A stretch of DNA of 64,000 nucleotides from Bradyrhizobium sp. CCGE-LA001 (GTDB lineage Bacteria; Pseudomonadota; Alphaproteobacteria; Rhizobiales; Xanthobacteraceae). Below are positions 1-8,351 of this stretch, one piece after another. The notes under the pieces were generated by a model. That model saw nothing but the letters and a program-made list of their open reading frames with translations, was not told the origin of the DNA and ran no database searches. Within the stretch, counting starts at the first letter, position 1. Each line of letters starts with the position of its first letter. Position numbers and translations under genes: made by a program. Location of the stretch: positions 7,557,501-7,621,500 of the forward strand of contig NZ_CP013949.1 in assembly GCF_000296215.2 (NCBI RefSeq), read 5' to 3'.

Positions 1-46
1 CGCCCGCCCCTTTAGGAGCGGTCGGCTGTGCTTTTACGAAGGTTTC

Positions 47-64
47 GTGACAGCTGGATGACAC
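47..64 (-). promoter_or_regulatory. PHO box (PhoB site) downstream of phoR
   Basis: Read on the minus strand the site is GTGTCAT-CCAG-CTGTCAC: two 7-base half-sites separated by 4 bases. Each differs at one position from the PhoB consensus CTGTCAT-N4-CTGTCAT. It lies just after the phoR stop and points out of the left edge, where the pst phosphate-transport operon follows phoR in Bradyrhizobium. The match is seen directly. That it drives pst genes is inferred, since they are not in the window. Confidence 0.6.
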
Positions 65-91
65 CCTCAAGCAACTGGAATCGCTTGATTT

Positions 92-1390
92 TCAGGTCAC
101 GGCCTGCGACTTGGCCTGGGGAAAACAGGCGGTGAAAGTGGCACCCTGGCGGGGCACGCTTTCGATCAGGAGGCGGCCGCGATGACGGTTAAGAATATGT
201 TTCACCAGCGATAATCCGAGGCCGGTTCCACCTTGCGAGCGGCTGTCGCCGACATCGACCCGATAGAAGCGCTCGGTCAGCCGCGGCAGATGCTCGGGCG
301 CGATGCCGGGGCCGAAATCGCGGACCATGACCCGGATTTCCTGAGTTCCATCAGTGGCCGATGTCGAGGTCAGCGACACGATGACGCGTCCGCCCGAGGC
401 GCCGTATTTGAGCGCGTTCTCGATCAGGTTCTCGAACAGGCGGAGCAATTCCTCACGGTCGCCTGCGATCATCACCGGGGCGTCCGGCAGATGGGTTTCG
501 ACCTCGACCTGGCGTTCCCGCGCCAGCGGCTCGAGCCCGTCGGCGACCTGGCGGATGATCGGCAGCAGGTCGACCAGGGTGTCGGGACGGACATGGGCCG
601 AGAGCTCGACACGCGACAGCGAGAGCAGGTCGTCGATCAGGCGAGCCATGCGGGTGGCCTGGTTGTGCATGATGCCCAGGAAGCGCTCGCGCGCCTTCGG
701 ATCGTCCTTGGCCTGGCCCTGGAGGGTGTCGATGAAACCGGACAAGGCAGCGAGCGGAGTGCGCAGCTCGTGGCTGGCATTGGCGACGAAATCGGCCCGC
801 ATCTCTTCGACGCGCCGCAGCGGCGTCTGGTCGTGGAAGGTCATCAGCATGCATTTGTCGGCGCCGCCGAAGCTGGTCGGCACCGGCACCGGCGTGATCA
901 TGAGCTCCAGCCAGCGATCGACCGGGACATGGTCGAGATAGGTCGCGCGCCGCGGCTCGGTGGTCGCGATCGCCTCGCGCAAGGCCGTGATGATCTCCGG
1001 CGAGCGCAGCGCAAATTGGGCGAGCTCGTTCCTGCGCAGCGCCGGCGCGAGCTGGGCGGCGGCGGCATTGAGATGGATGACGCGGCCGGCGCGGTCAAGC
1101 AGCACTGCGGGATCCGGCATGCCGGCGACGACGGCAGCCACCGCCGCACTCTCGACCGGGTTGATGCGCCTGACGTCGTCGCGCGATGCGGCGGGATCGT
1201 GCAGACGCCAGGGGATCAGCGCCGCCGCGGCGATGCAGAGGAACACGAGGGCGGCGTGCAGCGCCGACAACTCGCCCAGCGAGACCACCACCGACAGCGC
1301 CAGCGCCGCGGCGATCAGGATGATGGTGGAGTGCCGCAACCGATCGGACCAGGGCTGGGCGTTGGGAGAAGATGGGGCGTCGATCGCCAT
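92..1390 (-). CDS. phoR: Phosphate regulon sensor histidine kinase PhoR
   Basis: Membrane sensor kinase of 432 aa that would phosphorylate PhoB when phosphate is scarce. Two N-terminal membrane segments (about 20-40 and 44-60) are followed by a PAS domain (about 85-185, with PDPAVLLDRAGRVIHLN). The HisKA domain carries the phospho-acceptor His207 in NASHELRTPL. A HATPase_c domain follows, with N box ENLIENALKYG and G boxes DFGPGIAPEHL and GGTGLGLSLVKH. The short two-TM, PAS, HisKA layout without a large periplasmic loop is typical of PhoR. A PHO box immediately downstream supports the call. The start is the ATG after AAGGAGAAG. Upstream lies an unrelated membrane-protein gene on the same strand, 33 bp away. 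Confidence 0.88.
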   Translation of the reverse strand: MAIDAPSSPNAQPWSDRLRHSTIILIAAALALSVVVSLGELSALHAALVFLCIAAAALIPWRLHDPAASRDDVRRINPVESAAVAAVVAGMPDPAVLLDRAGRVIHLNAAAAQLAPALRRNELAQFALRSPEIITALREAIATTEPRRATYLDHVPVDRWLELMITPVPVPTSFGGADKCMLMTFHDQTPLRRVEEMRADFVANASHELRTPLAALSGFIDTLQGQAKDDPKARERFLGIMHNQATRMARLIDDLLSLSRVELSAHVRPDTLVDLLPIIRQVADGLEPLARERQVEVETHLPDAPVMIAGDREELLRLFENLIENALKYGASGGRVIVSLTSTSATDGTQEIRVMVRDFGPGIAPEHLPRLTERFYRVDVGDSRSQGGTGLGLSLVKHILNRHRGRLLIESVPRQGATFTACFPQAKSQAVT

Positions 1391-1423
1391 CGGGGAGGGC
1401 TTCTCCTTCAGGGCTTGCGCCGG

Positions 1424-2479
1424 TCAGGCGCCGCCGTCGCTGCGCTCTCTCACATAGGCGGCCTCACGCGCCGGACCGGGATCGAGCTTGAGCGCCGCCT
1501 GCTGCAAGCGCTTCGAACGTGCGCCGATCATAACTTCGCGAAACGTCAGCAAGATTACAGATATGACGAAGGGGGCCAGATAATAGAGGACGCGGAACAG
1601 CAGCATCCCGCCCAGGAGCTCCTCCCGGTCCATCTGCCAGAGGCCGACCAGCATGGCGGCGTCGAACACGCCAAGGCCTCCGGGCGAATGGCTGGCGAAA
1701 CCGAGCAGCGTCGCCGAGACGAAGATCACCGCGACCACGACGAAGCCGACATTGGGCTCGTCCGGGACCAGCACGTACATGGCGAGCGCGCAGAAGCCGA
1801 GATCGACGATGCCGATGGCGATCTGGAGCAGCGTCAGCGGGCCGCCCGGCAGCACCACGGTCCAGGGCCCGCGGCCGACCACGCGCGGCTGGGTCCAGAC
1901 CCAGACCACGTAGGCGATCAGCGCCACGATGATCATCAGCGCCAGCGTCCGGTTCAGCCAGGCCGGCAGCTGGTCAATCGAGGCGGCGGCCTCCGGATGG
2001 TAGGCGATGCCGAGGCCGAGCACGGCGGCGTTGCCGAGCCAGAAGGTCAGGCCGGCGAGGAAACAGATCTTGGCGACGTCGATCGCATTCAGCCCATAGG
2101 CCGAATAGATGCGGTAGCGCACCGCACCGCCGGTGAAGACCGATGCGCCGACATTGTGGCCAATTGAATAACTGGTGAAGGCGGCGAGCGCATTGATGCG
2201 ATAGGGAACGTGGGGGTGGCCGATCGCGCGCGTGGCGAACAGGTCGTAGAAGGTCAGGGTGAAATAGCCCGCGGCGACGAACAGCGCCGCCATCGCAATC
2301 TGACTCGGCTCGGTGCTCTTGATCGCCTCGACGACCTCGTTGCGATCGATGCCTCGCAGCATGTGGTACAGCACATAGCAAGCGATGCCGATGACCGCGA
2401 CGCTGATCACAACTCCAAGCTTATGCAGGACTTGCTTCTCGCGCAGAAACGTCATCGCCCTGCGTATGGCTTCCAGCAT
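1424..2479 (-). CDS. Integral membrane protein, LPG synthase TM domain / UPF0104 family
   Basis: A 351-aa polytopic membrane protein with about eight hydrophobic segments. It belongs to the UPF0104/YbhN family, which shares its fold with the flippase half of lysylphosphatidylglycerol synthase (MprF). Family-like stretches are GHNVGASVFTGGAVRYRIYS near residue 120 and GFASHSPGGLGVFDAAML near residue 265. No catalytic aminoacyl-transferase domain is attached, so it is not a full MprF. It could be a lipid flippase-like protein, but its substrate is unknown. It lies just upstream of phoR on the same strand and may be co-transcribed with it. The ATG at 2479 was taken as start; a protein of this length is usual for the family. 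Confidence 0.72.
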   Translation of the reverse strand: MLEAIRRAMTFLREKQVLHKLGVVISVAVIGIACYVLYHMLRGIDRNEVVEAIKSTEPSQIAMAALFVAAGYFTLTFYDLFATRAIGHPHVPYRINALAAFTSYSIGHNVGASVFTGGAVRYRIYSAYGLNAIDVAKICFLAGLTFWLGNAAVLGLGIAYHPEAAASIDQLPAWLNRTLALMIIVALIAYVVWVWTQPRVVGRGPWTVVLPGGPLTLLQIAIGIVDLGFCALAMYVLVPDEPNVGFVVVAVIFVSATLLGFASHSPGGLGVFDAAMLVGLWQMDREELLGGMLLFRVLYYLAPFVISVILLTFREVMIGARSKRLQQAALKLDPGPAREAAYVRERSDGGA

Positions 2480-2903
2480 CTAGACCTCGAACAACGCTTC
2501 AGCGGCCAGGGTGGCCGGCAGACAGGCGGACGACGCACAGGCACTCAACGAACCCTTGCCGCCGGCTACGGTATCGCGCATGCCCCCTGCCCCTCCACTA
2601 GCGCGTTTTGGAGCGAAGTGGAATTCGCCAATTCGAACAAAAACACGTGCCTTCAATATTTTAGGCAGGGTTCTGGCTCCTGTTGCACGATTTGACCCTT
2701 TCGGCGGCAAGGCGTGACGCGAATCTCCTTGGCAATCCTGCGCAGGCGCCATGAAGTTTTGATGATTTCGCGCAGACAATGTTCCGTCACGGCTTAAGTC
2801 GACGTCAATCTATGGGGCACCCCTGCCTGTTGAAAGAGGGGCATTGCCCGGTCGTTTACGGGTTTCCGATGCGCCGAAAGGCCGCGGCCGACGCGCGCCC
2901 CGC
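2480..2903. other. Intergenic region (424 bp), partial dispersed repeat
   Basis: No convincing gene; short open frames on both strands lack a family-like sequence or a good ribosome-binding site. Positions 2597-2645 (core GCGTTTTGGAGCGAAGTGG) resemble a degenerate copy of a repeat scattered through rhizobial genomes. This is recognition from memory, with no second copy in the window. The rest should hold the promoter of the minus-strand membrane protein gene. Confidence 0.35.
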
Positions 2904-3206
2904 TCACAGGGCAGCCGGCGGGGTGCTCCTCGACACCACGCGGTCGCGCAGCCATGCGCCGATGGTACAGCCGACGAGATAGCAGGCGAACATGATCAGG
3001 CCGAGGTCGAGCCAATAGCCGAAGCGGCCAGGGACGACATGCGCGAGCGAAGCCGCGACCAGACCGGCGGCAAGCGCGGCGAGCCAGCGTGCGGTCACCT
3101 TGGAGGTGCCGTTGCCGCGCTGAACCACCGAGATCCAGCCCATGCAAAAGCCCAGCAGCAGCGAGCCGATCAGCCAGCCCATGTGGAACGAGACGAGATA
3201 GGGCAT
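2904..3206 (-). CDS. Small membrane protein coupled to the OmpA-family gene
   Basis: About 100 aa with three or four hydrophobic segments (MGWLIGSLLLGFCMGWISV, ALAAGLVAASLAHVVPG, GLIMFACYLVGCTIGAWL). The start sits in TGATGATG, overlapping the stop of the upstream OmpA-type gene. GAGG precedes the second ATG by 5 bases, which is why 3206 was chosen; the ATG at 3209 is the alternative. The tight coupling suggests that it works with the OmpA-like protein, perhaps in envelope anchoring. I do not recognise the family and assign no function. Confidence 0.65.
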   Translation of the reverse strand: MPYLVSFHMGWLIGSLLLGFCMGWISVVQRGNGTSKVTARWLAALAAGLVAASLAHVVPGRFGYWLDLGLIMFACYLVGCTIGAWLRDRVVSRSTPPAAL

Positions 3207-3208
3207 CA

Positions 3209-4603
3209 TCACCTCACCAGGAATTCGATGCGGCGGTTCTGCGCCTTGCCTTCGTCGGTGTCGTTGCCGGCGAGCGGCTGCGTGCTGCCGTGACCAACCG
3301 CCGTGAAGCGGCTGGCGGGCAGCCCGGCCTTGACCAGATAATCGATCACCGCCTGGGCGCGCTTCTCCGAGAGAGCCCTGTTGAAGCCGTCCTCGCCCTC
3401 GGCATCGGTATGCCCGGCGATCTCGACATTGACGTTAGGGCAGCGCAGCGCCGTCTCGATCAGGTGATCGAGAATGCCGGCCGAATCCGGATCGATGTCG
3501 GCGCGTTTCGCCGCAAAGCGGATCTTGCCCTTATTCAGCAGGTCCGAGAACAATTGCTGGCACACGGTGCCGTCGACGGGGCCGGCCGCAGGCTTCACCG
3601 TGATTTCCGGCTTGTATTGCCAGTTCTTCGGAAAATCCTTGCCGAGCCCGGCGCGGATGTCGTTGGCGGCGCCTTCATAGAGCGCATCGCCCGACAGCTT
3701 CACCTCGCGGTCCGACACCACGAGCGTGCCGGTGGACAGCCGCGACAGCGCACCGAGCGCTGCGATCACGGCGGTGTTGAAGGAGCCGGGCGCGCCGATG
3801 CTGGCCTTGAGGCTGTCGACGACCTTCTCGTTGAAGAACTTTCGCGAGGCGCTGGTTGCGATCGCGGCGTGAACAGCGTTGTCCGGGACATAGCCGGTCA
3901 TCGTCACCGTTGCGGCCACCGGATCCTTGTAGGCCTGGAAGATGTAGGGCGGCGCCTTGACGTCGTTGGCGGCAATCGAGAAACCCTCAGGCAGGTTCTT
4001 CAGTGCGGCCGCAATCGCCTCACGGCCGCCGAGCTCGCGCGCCATGCCCGACAGATTGACCTTGGTGTCCGTGATCGTGATCTTGCCGTCCTTCAGCTTG
4101 CCGATCTGGTCGAGCAGCAACGTCGCGGCGGCCTCGAACCGCGGAGGCGCGCCCCGCGCCAGACCCATCTGATCGGCGACCTCGACGCCGGCGACCTCCT
4201 TGCGCGCCGCCTCGGTCAGCCGCGCCCGCATCGAGGGCAGCGGCGCGGAACCCGAGAGGGTGACCCGCACCACGTCGCGTTCGGCATTCCAGACGAAGGG
4301 CTTGGCCTCGGGAACAAGTCGGGTCCGGTCATCCACCAGCCGCACGCCCGGGACGGTCTCCACCGCCATCACGGCGTCGCGGCGCCCCTCCTCGGAGAAG
4401 GCCTCCGCGGCCAGGCTGACATCGCGGCCATCGACCGCGATCCGGGTCTTGTCCAGAACGGTATCCTTCAGCGCCGCCGCGCTGCGGGCCGACAGGTCCG
4501 CCTCGACCGGCAAGGTATTATTCCAGGCCGCAAATCCCCACATCACGGCCAGGGGAATCAGCCCTGGCCACCATTTGCTGGCCCACCTGAAAAGCTTCTG
4601 CAT
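3209..4603 (-). CDS. OmpA-family peptidoglycan-binding protein with BON-like repeats
   Basis: About 464 aa. An N-terminal membrane anchor (WPGLIPLAVMWGFAAWN) is followed by several repeats resembling BON/SmpA-type folds (patterns such as VKLSGDAL and VNLSGMARELGGREA). A C-terminal OmpA/MotB peptidoglycan-binding domain ends the protein (NVEIAGHTDAEGEDGFNRAL, then NRRIEFLVR). It probably sits in the inner membrane or periplasm and grips peptidoglycan. The start was placed at the ATG before QKLFRW; an upstream in-frame start at 4639 would add 12 residues. The next gene, a small membrane protein, begins within its stop codon. Related rhizobial proteins are annotated only as OmpA family, so the precise role is open. 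Confidence 0.75.
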   Translation of the reverse strand: MQKLFRWASKWWPGLIPLAVMWGFAAWNNTLPVEADLSARSAAALKDTVLDKTRIAVDGRDVSLAAEAFSEEGRRDAVMAVETVPGVRLVDDRTRLVPEAKPFVWNAERDVVRVTLSGSAPLPSMRARLTEAARKEVAGVEVADQMGLARGAPPRFEAAATLLLDQIGKLKDGKITITDTKVNLSGMARELGGREAIAAALKNLPEGFSIAANDVKAPPYIFQAYKDPVAATVTMTGYVPDNAVHAAIATSASRKFFNEKVVDSLKASIGAPGSFNTAVIAALGALSRLSTGTLVVSDREVKLSGDALYEGAANDIRAGLGKDFPKNWQYKPEITVKPAAGPVDGTVCQQLFSDLLNKGKIRFAAKRADIDPDSAGILDHLIETALRCPNVNVEIAGHTDAEGEDGFNRALSEKRAQAVIDYLVKAGLPASRFTAVGHGSTQPLAGNDTDEGKAQNRRIEFLVR

Positions 4604-4769
4604 TCGACGACCCGAACTCTGGAACCGGAGACAAAACAAACCCTTGGCAGGCTGTCAAACCGGAAATGGGACCCTTCCGGTGGGCCTGCGTGGACAACCG
4701 GAATAACTTTTTCTTCAAGGGTCCTTCCGTAAGTTGTGGGTGGAATGCCCGGGGGTCCGCCAGCCTGCA

Positions 4770-5828
4770 ATGAAACAACTCCGCAACAACGTCATCCGCG
4801 CCGGGCTGGAAGCGCTCTATTTCAGCGGGGCGCACCATTTGTTGCGCCCGTTGCTATCGGGCGTCGGCGCCATTTTCATGCTGCATCACGTGCGGCCCGC
4901 CCGCGAGGCTGCGTTCCAGCCGAACCGGCATCTCGAAGTCACCCCCGATTTCCTGCGCGCGACGCTCTGCCACTTGCGCTCGCGCGACATCGACATCGTC
5001 AGCATGGACGAGCTGCATGAGCGGCTGGTGCAGGGCCGGTTCGAACGCCGCTTCGCCGCCTTCACCCTCGATGACGGCTATCGCGACAATCTGGAGCATG
5101 CGCTGCCGGTGCTGCGCGAATTTGACGCGCCCTTGACCGTCTATGTCGCGAGCGACTTCGCCGAGGGCGCCGGACGTCTGTGGTGGACCGCGCTGGAAGC
5201 GGTGATCGCCAGGACCGACCAGATCGACGTGCAAATCGGCCACTCCGCACTGCGGCTCGATGCATCGACACCCGCCGCCAAGCAGGCGGCGTTCGACCGC
5301 CTGCACGACTGGCTGCGCGCGTTGCCGGGCGAGCACGACCTCAACCGCGAGATCGAAGCCCTCTGCACGAATTACGGCGTCGACATGGAAGCGCTGTGCC
5401 GCAGCCTCTGCCTGTCGTGGGACGAGGTGAAGACATTGGCCGCCGATCCCTTGGTCACGATCGGCGCCCATACCGTGAGCCACAGCAATCTCGCCAAACA
5501 GACGGAAGAGATCGCCGCGCGGGAGATGGCGGTGAGCCGTGCCCGGATCGAGCAGGCATTGGAGCGGCCCGTGCTGCATTTCGCCTATCCCTATGGCGAC
5601 CGCGACGCGGCGGGCGAGCGCGAATTCGCGCTCGCTGCGGCAGCGGGCTTCAAGACCGCGGTGACTACGCGCCCCGGCATGCTGTTCGCCGAGAACGCCG
5701 GCCACATGACTGCGCTGCCGCGCGTCTCGCTCAACGGCAACTACCAGGACGCGCGGATCCTGCCGGTGCTGACCTCGGGCGCCGCGACCGCGATGTGGAA
5801 CGGCTTTCGCCGGATTGCGGCGGCCTAG
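4770..5828 (+). CDS. Polysaccharide deacetylase (NodB-like) family protein
   Basis: A 352-aa carbohydrate esterase 4 family protein. The NodB motif is present as AFTLDDGYRDN (usually TFDDG), and the metal-binding H-x3-H appears in IGAHTVSHSNL. A further conserved stretch is HFAYPYGDRDAAG. The family removes acetyl groups from N-acetylated sugars of peptidoglycan, chitin-like or exopolysaccharide chains. No signal peptide is obvious, so the substrate may be a cytoplasmic or lipid-linked precursor. The ATG at 4770 was chosen over a TTG at 4734. It is divergent from the OmpA-type gene and is followed 87 bp later by an SDR gene. The Phe-to-Leu change in the motif does not affect the metal Asp. 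Confidence 0.78.
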   Translation: MKQLRNNVIRAGLEALYFSGAHHLLRPLLSGVGAIFMLHHVRPAREAAFQPNRHLEVTPDFLRATLCHLRSRDIDIVSMDELHERLVQGRFERRFAAFTLDDGYRDNLEHALPVLREFDAPLTVYVASDFAEGAGRLWWTALEAVIARTDQIDVQIGHSALRLDASTPAAKQAAFDRLHDWLRALPGEHDLNREIEALCTNYGVDMEALCRSLCLSWDEVKTLAADPLVTIGAHTVSHSNLAKQTEEIAAREMAVSRARIEQALERPVLHFAYPYGDRDAAGEREFALAAAAGFKTAVTTRPGMLFAENAGHMTALPRVSLNGNYQDARILPVLTSGAATAMWNGFRRIAAA

Positions 5829-5915
5829 CCGTTGCCCTGGCTTTCGCCAGGACGACGACGCGATTGACTCCCCTGCCCGCCCCGCAGACAACGGGCGCCA
5901 ACCAAGGGAGGCATC

Positions 5916-6725
5916 ATGTTCAACGACCTGTTCTCGCTCAAAGGCCGCGTTGCGCTCGTGACGGGCGGCTCGCGCGGCATCGGCAAGATGATCGCGGCGG
6001 GCTTTCTCAGCGCCGGCGCGGCAAAGGTCTACATCACCGCGCGCAAGGCCGGCCCCTGCGAGGAGACCGCCAAGGCGCTCACCGCGCAATATGACGGCGA
6101 ATGCATCGCGCTGCCGATCGACATCTCGACGGTTGCCGGCGCCGAGCTGCTGGCGAGCGAATACAACAAGCGCGAGTCCAAGCTCGACATCCTCGTCAAC
6201 AATGCGGGCGCGGCCTGGGGCGCGGATTTCGACGAGTTTCCGGAAAGCGGCTGGGACAAGGTGATGAACCTGAACGTGAAGGCGCCGTTCTTCCTGACCA
6301 AGGCACTGGCGCCGACGCTGCGCGCATCCGCGAGCGCGGAGCGGCCGGCCAAGGTGATCAACATCGCCTCGATCGACGGCATCTTCGTCAATCCCGGCGA
6401 GACCTATTCCTATGCGGCGAGCAAGGCCGGGCTGATCCACCTGACGCGGCGCATGGCGGTCAAGCTCACCCCCGACCACATCGTGGTCACGGCGATCGCG
6501 CCCGGCCCGTTCAAGTCGGACATGAACCGCGCCGCGCGCGATCATGCCGACGAAGTTGCGACCCGCGTGCCGGTGGGTCGCATCGGCACCGACGAGGACA
6601 TGGCTGGCGCCGCGATCTATCTGGCTTCGCGTGCGGGCGATTACGTGGTAGGCGCAACTATCGCGGTGGATGGCGGGATCGTTTATGCGAACCCGGGCAT
6701 CAAGGGGAGCGGGTGGGATAGTTGA
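5916..6725 (+). CDS. Short-chain dehydrogenase/reductase (SDR)
   Basis: A 269-aa classical SDR. It shows the cofactor motif TGGSRGIG (residues 16-23), the NNAG motif (LVNNAGAAWG), a catalytic Ser in INIASIDG and the Y-x3-K pair in YSYAASK. The C-terminal region (AIAPGPFKSDMN, VVGATIAVDGG) is also typical. NADP(H) is likely, given the Ser-Arg in the glycine-rich loop. A good ribosome-binding site (AAGGGAGG) precedes the ATG. It lies beside the box genes but on the opposite strand, converging on boxB, so membership of the benzoate pathway is not supported. The substrate is not predictable from sequence alone. Confidence 0.82.
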   Translation: MFNDLFSLKGRVALVTGGSRGIGKMIAAGFLSAGAAKVYITARKAGPCEETAKALTAQYDGECIALPIDISTVAGAELLASEYNKRESKLDILVNNAGAAWGADFDEFPESGWDKVMNLNVKAPFFLTKALAPTLRASASAERPAKVINIASIDGIFVNPGETYSYAASKAGLIHLTRRMAVKLTPDHIVVTAIAPGPFKSDMNRAARDHADEVATRVPVGRIGTDEDMAGAAIYLASRAGDYVVGATIAVDGGIVYANPGIKGSGWDS

Positions 6726-6729
6726 AGGG

Positions 6730-6800
6730 GCGAATAGTGAGTAGCGAATGGCGAATAGTGCTTCTTGCTCGATTCGCTGCTCGCCATTCACTATTCGCCA
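6730..6800. repeat. Dispersed palindromic repeat, ATTCGCTATTCGC family, copy 1
   Basis: Both arms are built from short units such as GAATAGTGAGTAGCGAATGG and its complement ATTCGCTGCTCGCCATTC, so the transcript can fold back on itself. It lies between the convergent SDR and boxB genes. Related copies occur at 8284-8350 and 63374-63453. It may act as a bidirectional terminator or mRNA-end protector. No coding potential. Confidence 0.8.
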
Positions 6801-6806
6801 GTTCCT

Positions 6807-8258
6807 TCACGACTCGATCTTCACATACTCGAAATCGCCGGGCTTGTTGTCGATGCCGACCTTCGGCGGCGAGATCCAGGACGCGAACTTGCCGGTTTCG
6901 GTGACGGGCTGCATCAGGGACGTGATGAAGTCGCCGTCGCTGGTCGAGGGCAGCCATTCGTCCTTGCGCTTGGCCCAGGTGGCCTCGTCGATCAAGATGC
7001 CGTCGGGCGTGGCGTGGATGTCTTTGAATTCGCCGATGTGGCGATGGAAGGCGACGTTGGGCAGCGTCAGTTTGAAGTCGTAGCCCGCGGTCGAGATCAC
7101 CTTGTTCCAGCGCAGCATGCCCTTGACGCAATCCTGGCTGTAATCGTCGCGCAGGCGCATGTTGAGCGCGGTCAGCGCCGGCTCGTCCACCAGCTTGATC
7201 TCGCCGTTGATGAACTTGAGCACGGGATAGGTGGCGTTCTTGAGCTGGTGATCGTCCTCGATCTGGGTCTCGTGATAGCGGCCCTTGATGCCGGCATTGA
7301 AGGCGTTGGCCGCGTTGGTGGAGACCTCCGAGCCGAACAGGTCGAGCGACAGGGTGTAGTGCAGGTTCAGCTTTTTCTGGATGGTTGGAAGGTCGATCAC
7401 TCCGAGCGCACGGACTTTGGCGATGTCGGTGGGATCGGTGATGCCGGCTTCGCGCATGGCATCGCAGGTGCGCTGCACGACGCGGGTGATGCCGGTCTCG
7501 CCGACGAACATGTGGTGCGCTTCTTCGGTCAGCATGAAGCGGCAGGTGCGCGACAAGGGATCGAAGCCCGACTGCGCAAGCGAGTGCAGCTGCATCTTGC
7601 CGTCGCGGTCGGTGAAATAGGTGAACATGAAGAAGGACAGCCAGTCCGGCGTCGCCTCGTTGAAGGCACCGAGCATGCGCGGCGAATCGGCATCGCCGGA
7701 GCGGCGGCGCAGCAGATCATCCGCTTCCTCGCGACCGTCGCGACCGAAATATTTCTGGAGCAGATAGACCATCGCCCAGAGATGGCGGCCTTCCTCGACA
7801 TTGACCTGAAACAAGTTGCGCATGTCGTAGAGCGAGGGCGCGGTCTTGCCGAGATGGCGCTGCTGCTCGACCGAGGCAGGCTCGGTGTCGCCCTGGATCA
7901 CGATCAGGCGGCGCAACATGGCGCGATGCTCGCCCGGGACTTCCTGCCAGGCCGGCTCGCCATAATGCTCGCCGAACGGCACGACGCGATTTTCTTCCTG
8001 GGGAGCAAGGAGAATGCCCCAACGATATTCAGGCATGCGGACGTAGTCGAACTTGGCCCAGCCGCGCGGATCGACCGAGTATGCGGTGCGCAAATAGACC
8101 AGCGATTCCTGGAAGCCTTCCGGCCCCATGTCGCTCCACCAATCCATGTAGCCGGGATGCCAGCCCTCCAGCGCCTTCAGCACCTGGCGGTCTTCGGCGA
8201 GGTTCACGTTGTTCGGAATCTTGGTCGAGTAGTCGACGTTCATGATGTTCATGTTCAT
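6807..8258 (-). CDS. boxB: Benzoyl-CoA 2,3-epoxidase, diiron oxygenase subunit BoxB
   Basis: A 483-aa cytoplasmic class I diiron enzyme that inserts one O2-derived oxygen into the ring of benzoyl-CoA to give the 2,3-epoxide. This is the key dearomatising step of the aerobic CoA-dependent benzoate pathway. Residues fitting the known iron ligands are E126 (IQGDTE), E156 and H159 (NVEEGRHLW), D217 (YFTD), and E246 and H249 (LTEEAHHMF). They keep one constant offset from the ligands I remember for Azoarcus BoxB. The start follows GGGAGGT with good spacing. It lies downstream of boxC, separated by 93 bp holding a palindromic repeat. Its reductase partner BoxA is not found in the window. Confidence 0.95.
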   Translation of the reverse strand: MNMNIMNVDYSTKIPNNVNLAEDRQVLKALEGWHPGYMDWWSDMGPEGFQESLVYLRTAYSVDPRGWAKFDYVRMPEYRWGILLAPQEENRVVPFGEHYGEPAWQEVPGEHRAMLRRLIVIQGDTEPASVEQQRHLGKTAPSLYDMRNLFQVNVEEGRHLWAMVYLLQKYFGRDGREEADDLLRRRSGDADSPRMLGAFNEATPDWLSFFMFTYFTDRDGKMQLHSLAQSGFDPLSRTCRFMLTEEAHHMFVGETGITRVVQRTCDAMREAGITDPTDIAKVRALGVIDLPTIQKKLNLHYTLSLDLFGSEVSTNAANAFNAGIKGRYHETQIEDDHQLKNATYPVLKFINGEIKLVDEPALTALNMRLRDDYSQDCVKGMLRWNKVISTAGYDFKLTLPNVAFHRHIGEFKDIHATPDGILIDEATWAKRKDEWLPSTSDGDFITSLMQPVTETGKFASWISPPKVGIDNKPGDFEYVKIES

Positions 8259-8283
8259 GGTGGACCTCCCGTGGGAAACTGCA

Positions 8284-8350
8284 ATAGCGAATAGCGAATG
8301 GCGAGTAGCGAATGGATTTCCCCTATTCGCTATTCGCCACTCCCCACTCG
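8284..8350. repeat. Dispersed palindromic repeat, ATTCGCTATTCGC family, copy 2
   Basis: GAATAGCGAATGGCGAGTAG on the left arm pairs with CCTATTCGCTATTCGCC on the right. It sits in the boxC-boxB spacer inside the operon, so it could stabilise or attenuate the mRNA between the two genes. Same family as 6730-6800 and 63374-63453. Confidence 0.8.
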
Positions 8351-8351
8351 C

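Noticed and set aside
233..2167. Very long plus-strand open frame opposite phoR and the membrane protein gene
   Set aside because: High-GC mirror frame: no domain signature, very rich in Arg, Gly, His and Gln, and covers two clear genes on the other strand.
2480..2779. 99-codon minus-strand frame upstream of the UPF0104-like gene
   Set aside because: Composition is unlike a protein, there is no ribosome-binding site and it overlaps a probable repeat remnant.
5916..6725. SDR as a benzoate-pathway enzyme
   Set aside because: Opposite strand to boxB, no shared promoter motif, and the box pathway needs no such reductase.
4854..6791. 645-codon minus-strand frame opposite the deacetylase and SDR genes
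   Set aside because: Sequence is Arg/His/Gln-rich without motifs, and both opposing genes have intact catalytic residues.
6730..6800. CRISPR-like array suggested by short repeated units
   Set aside because: Units are inverted and overlapping with no unique spacers; it is a palindromic intergenic repeat found elsewhere in the window.
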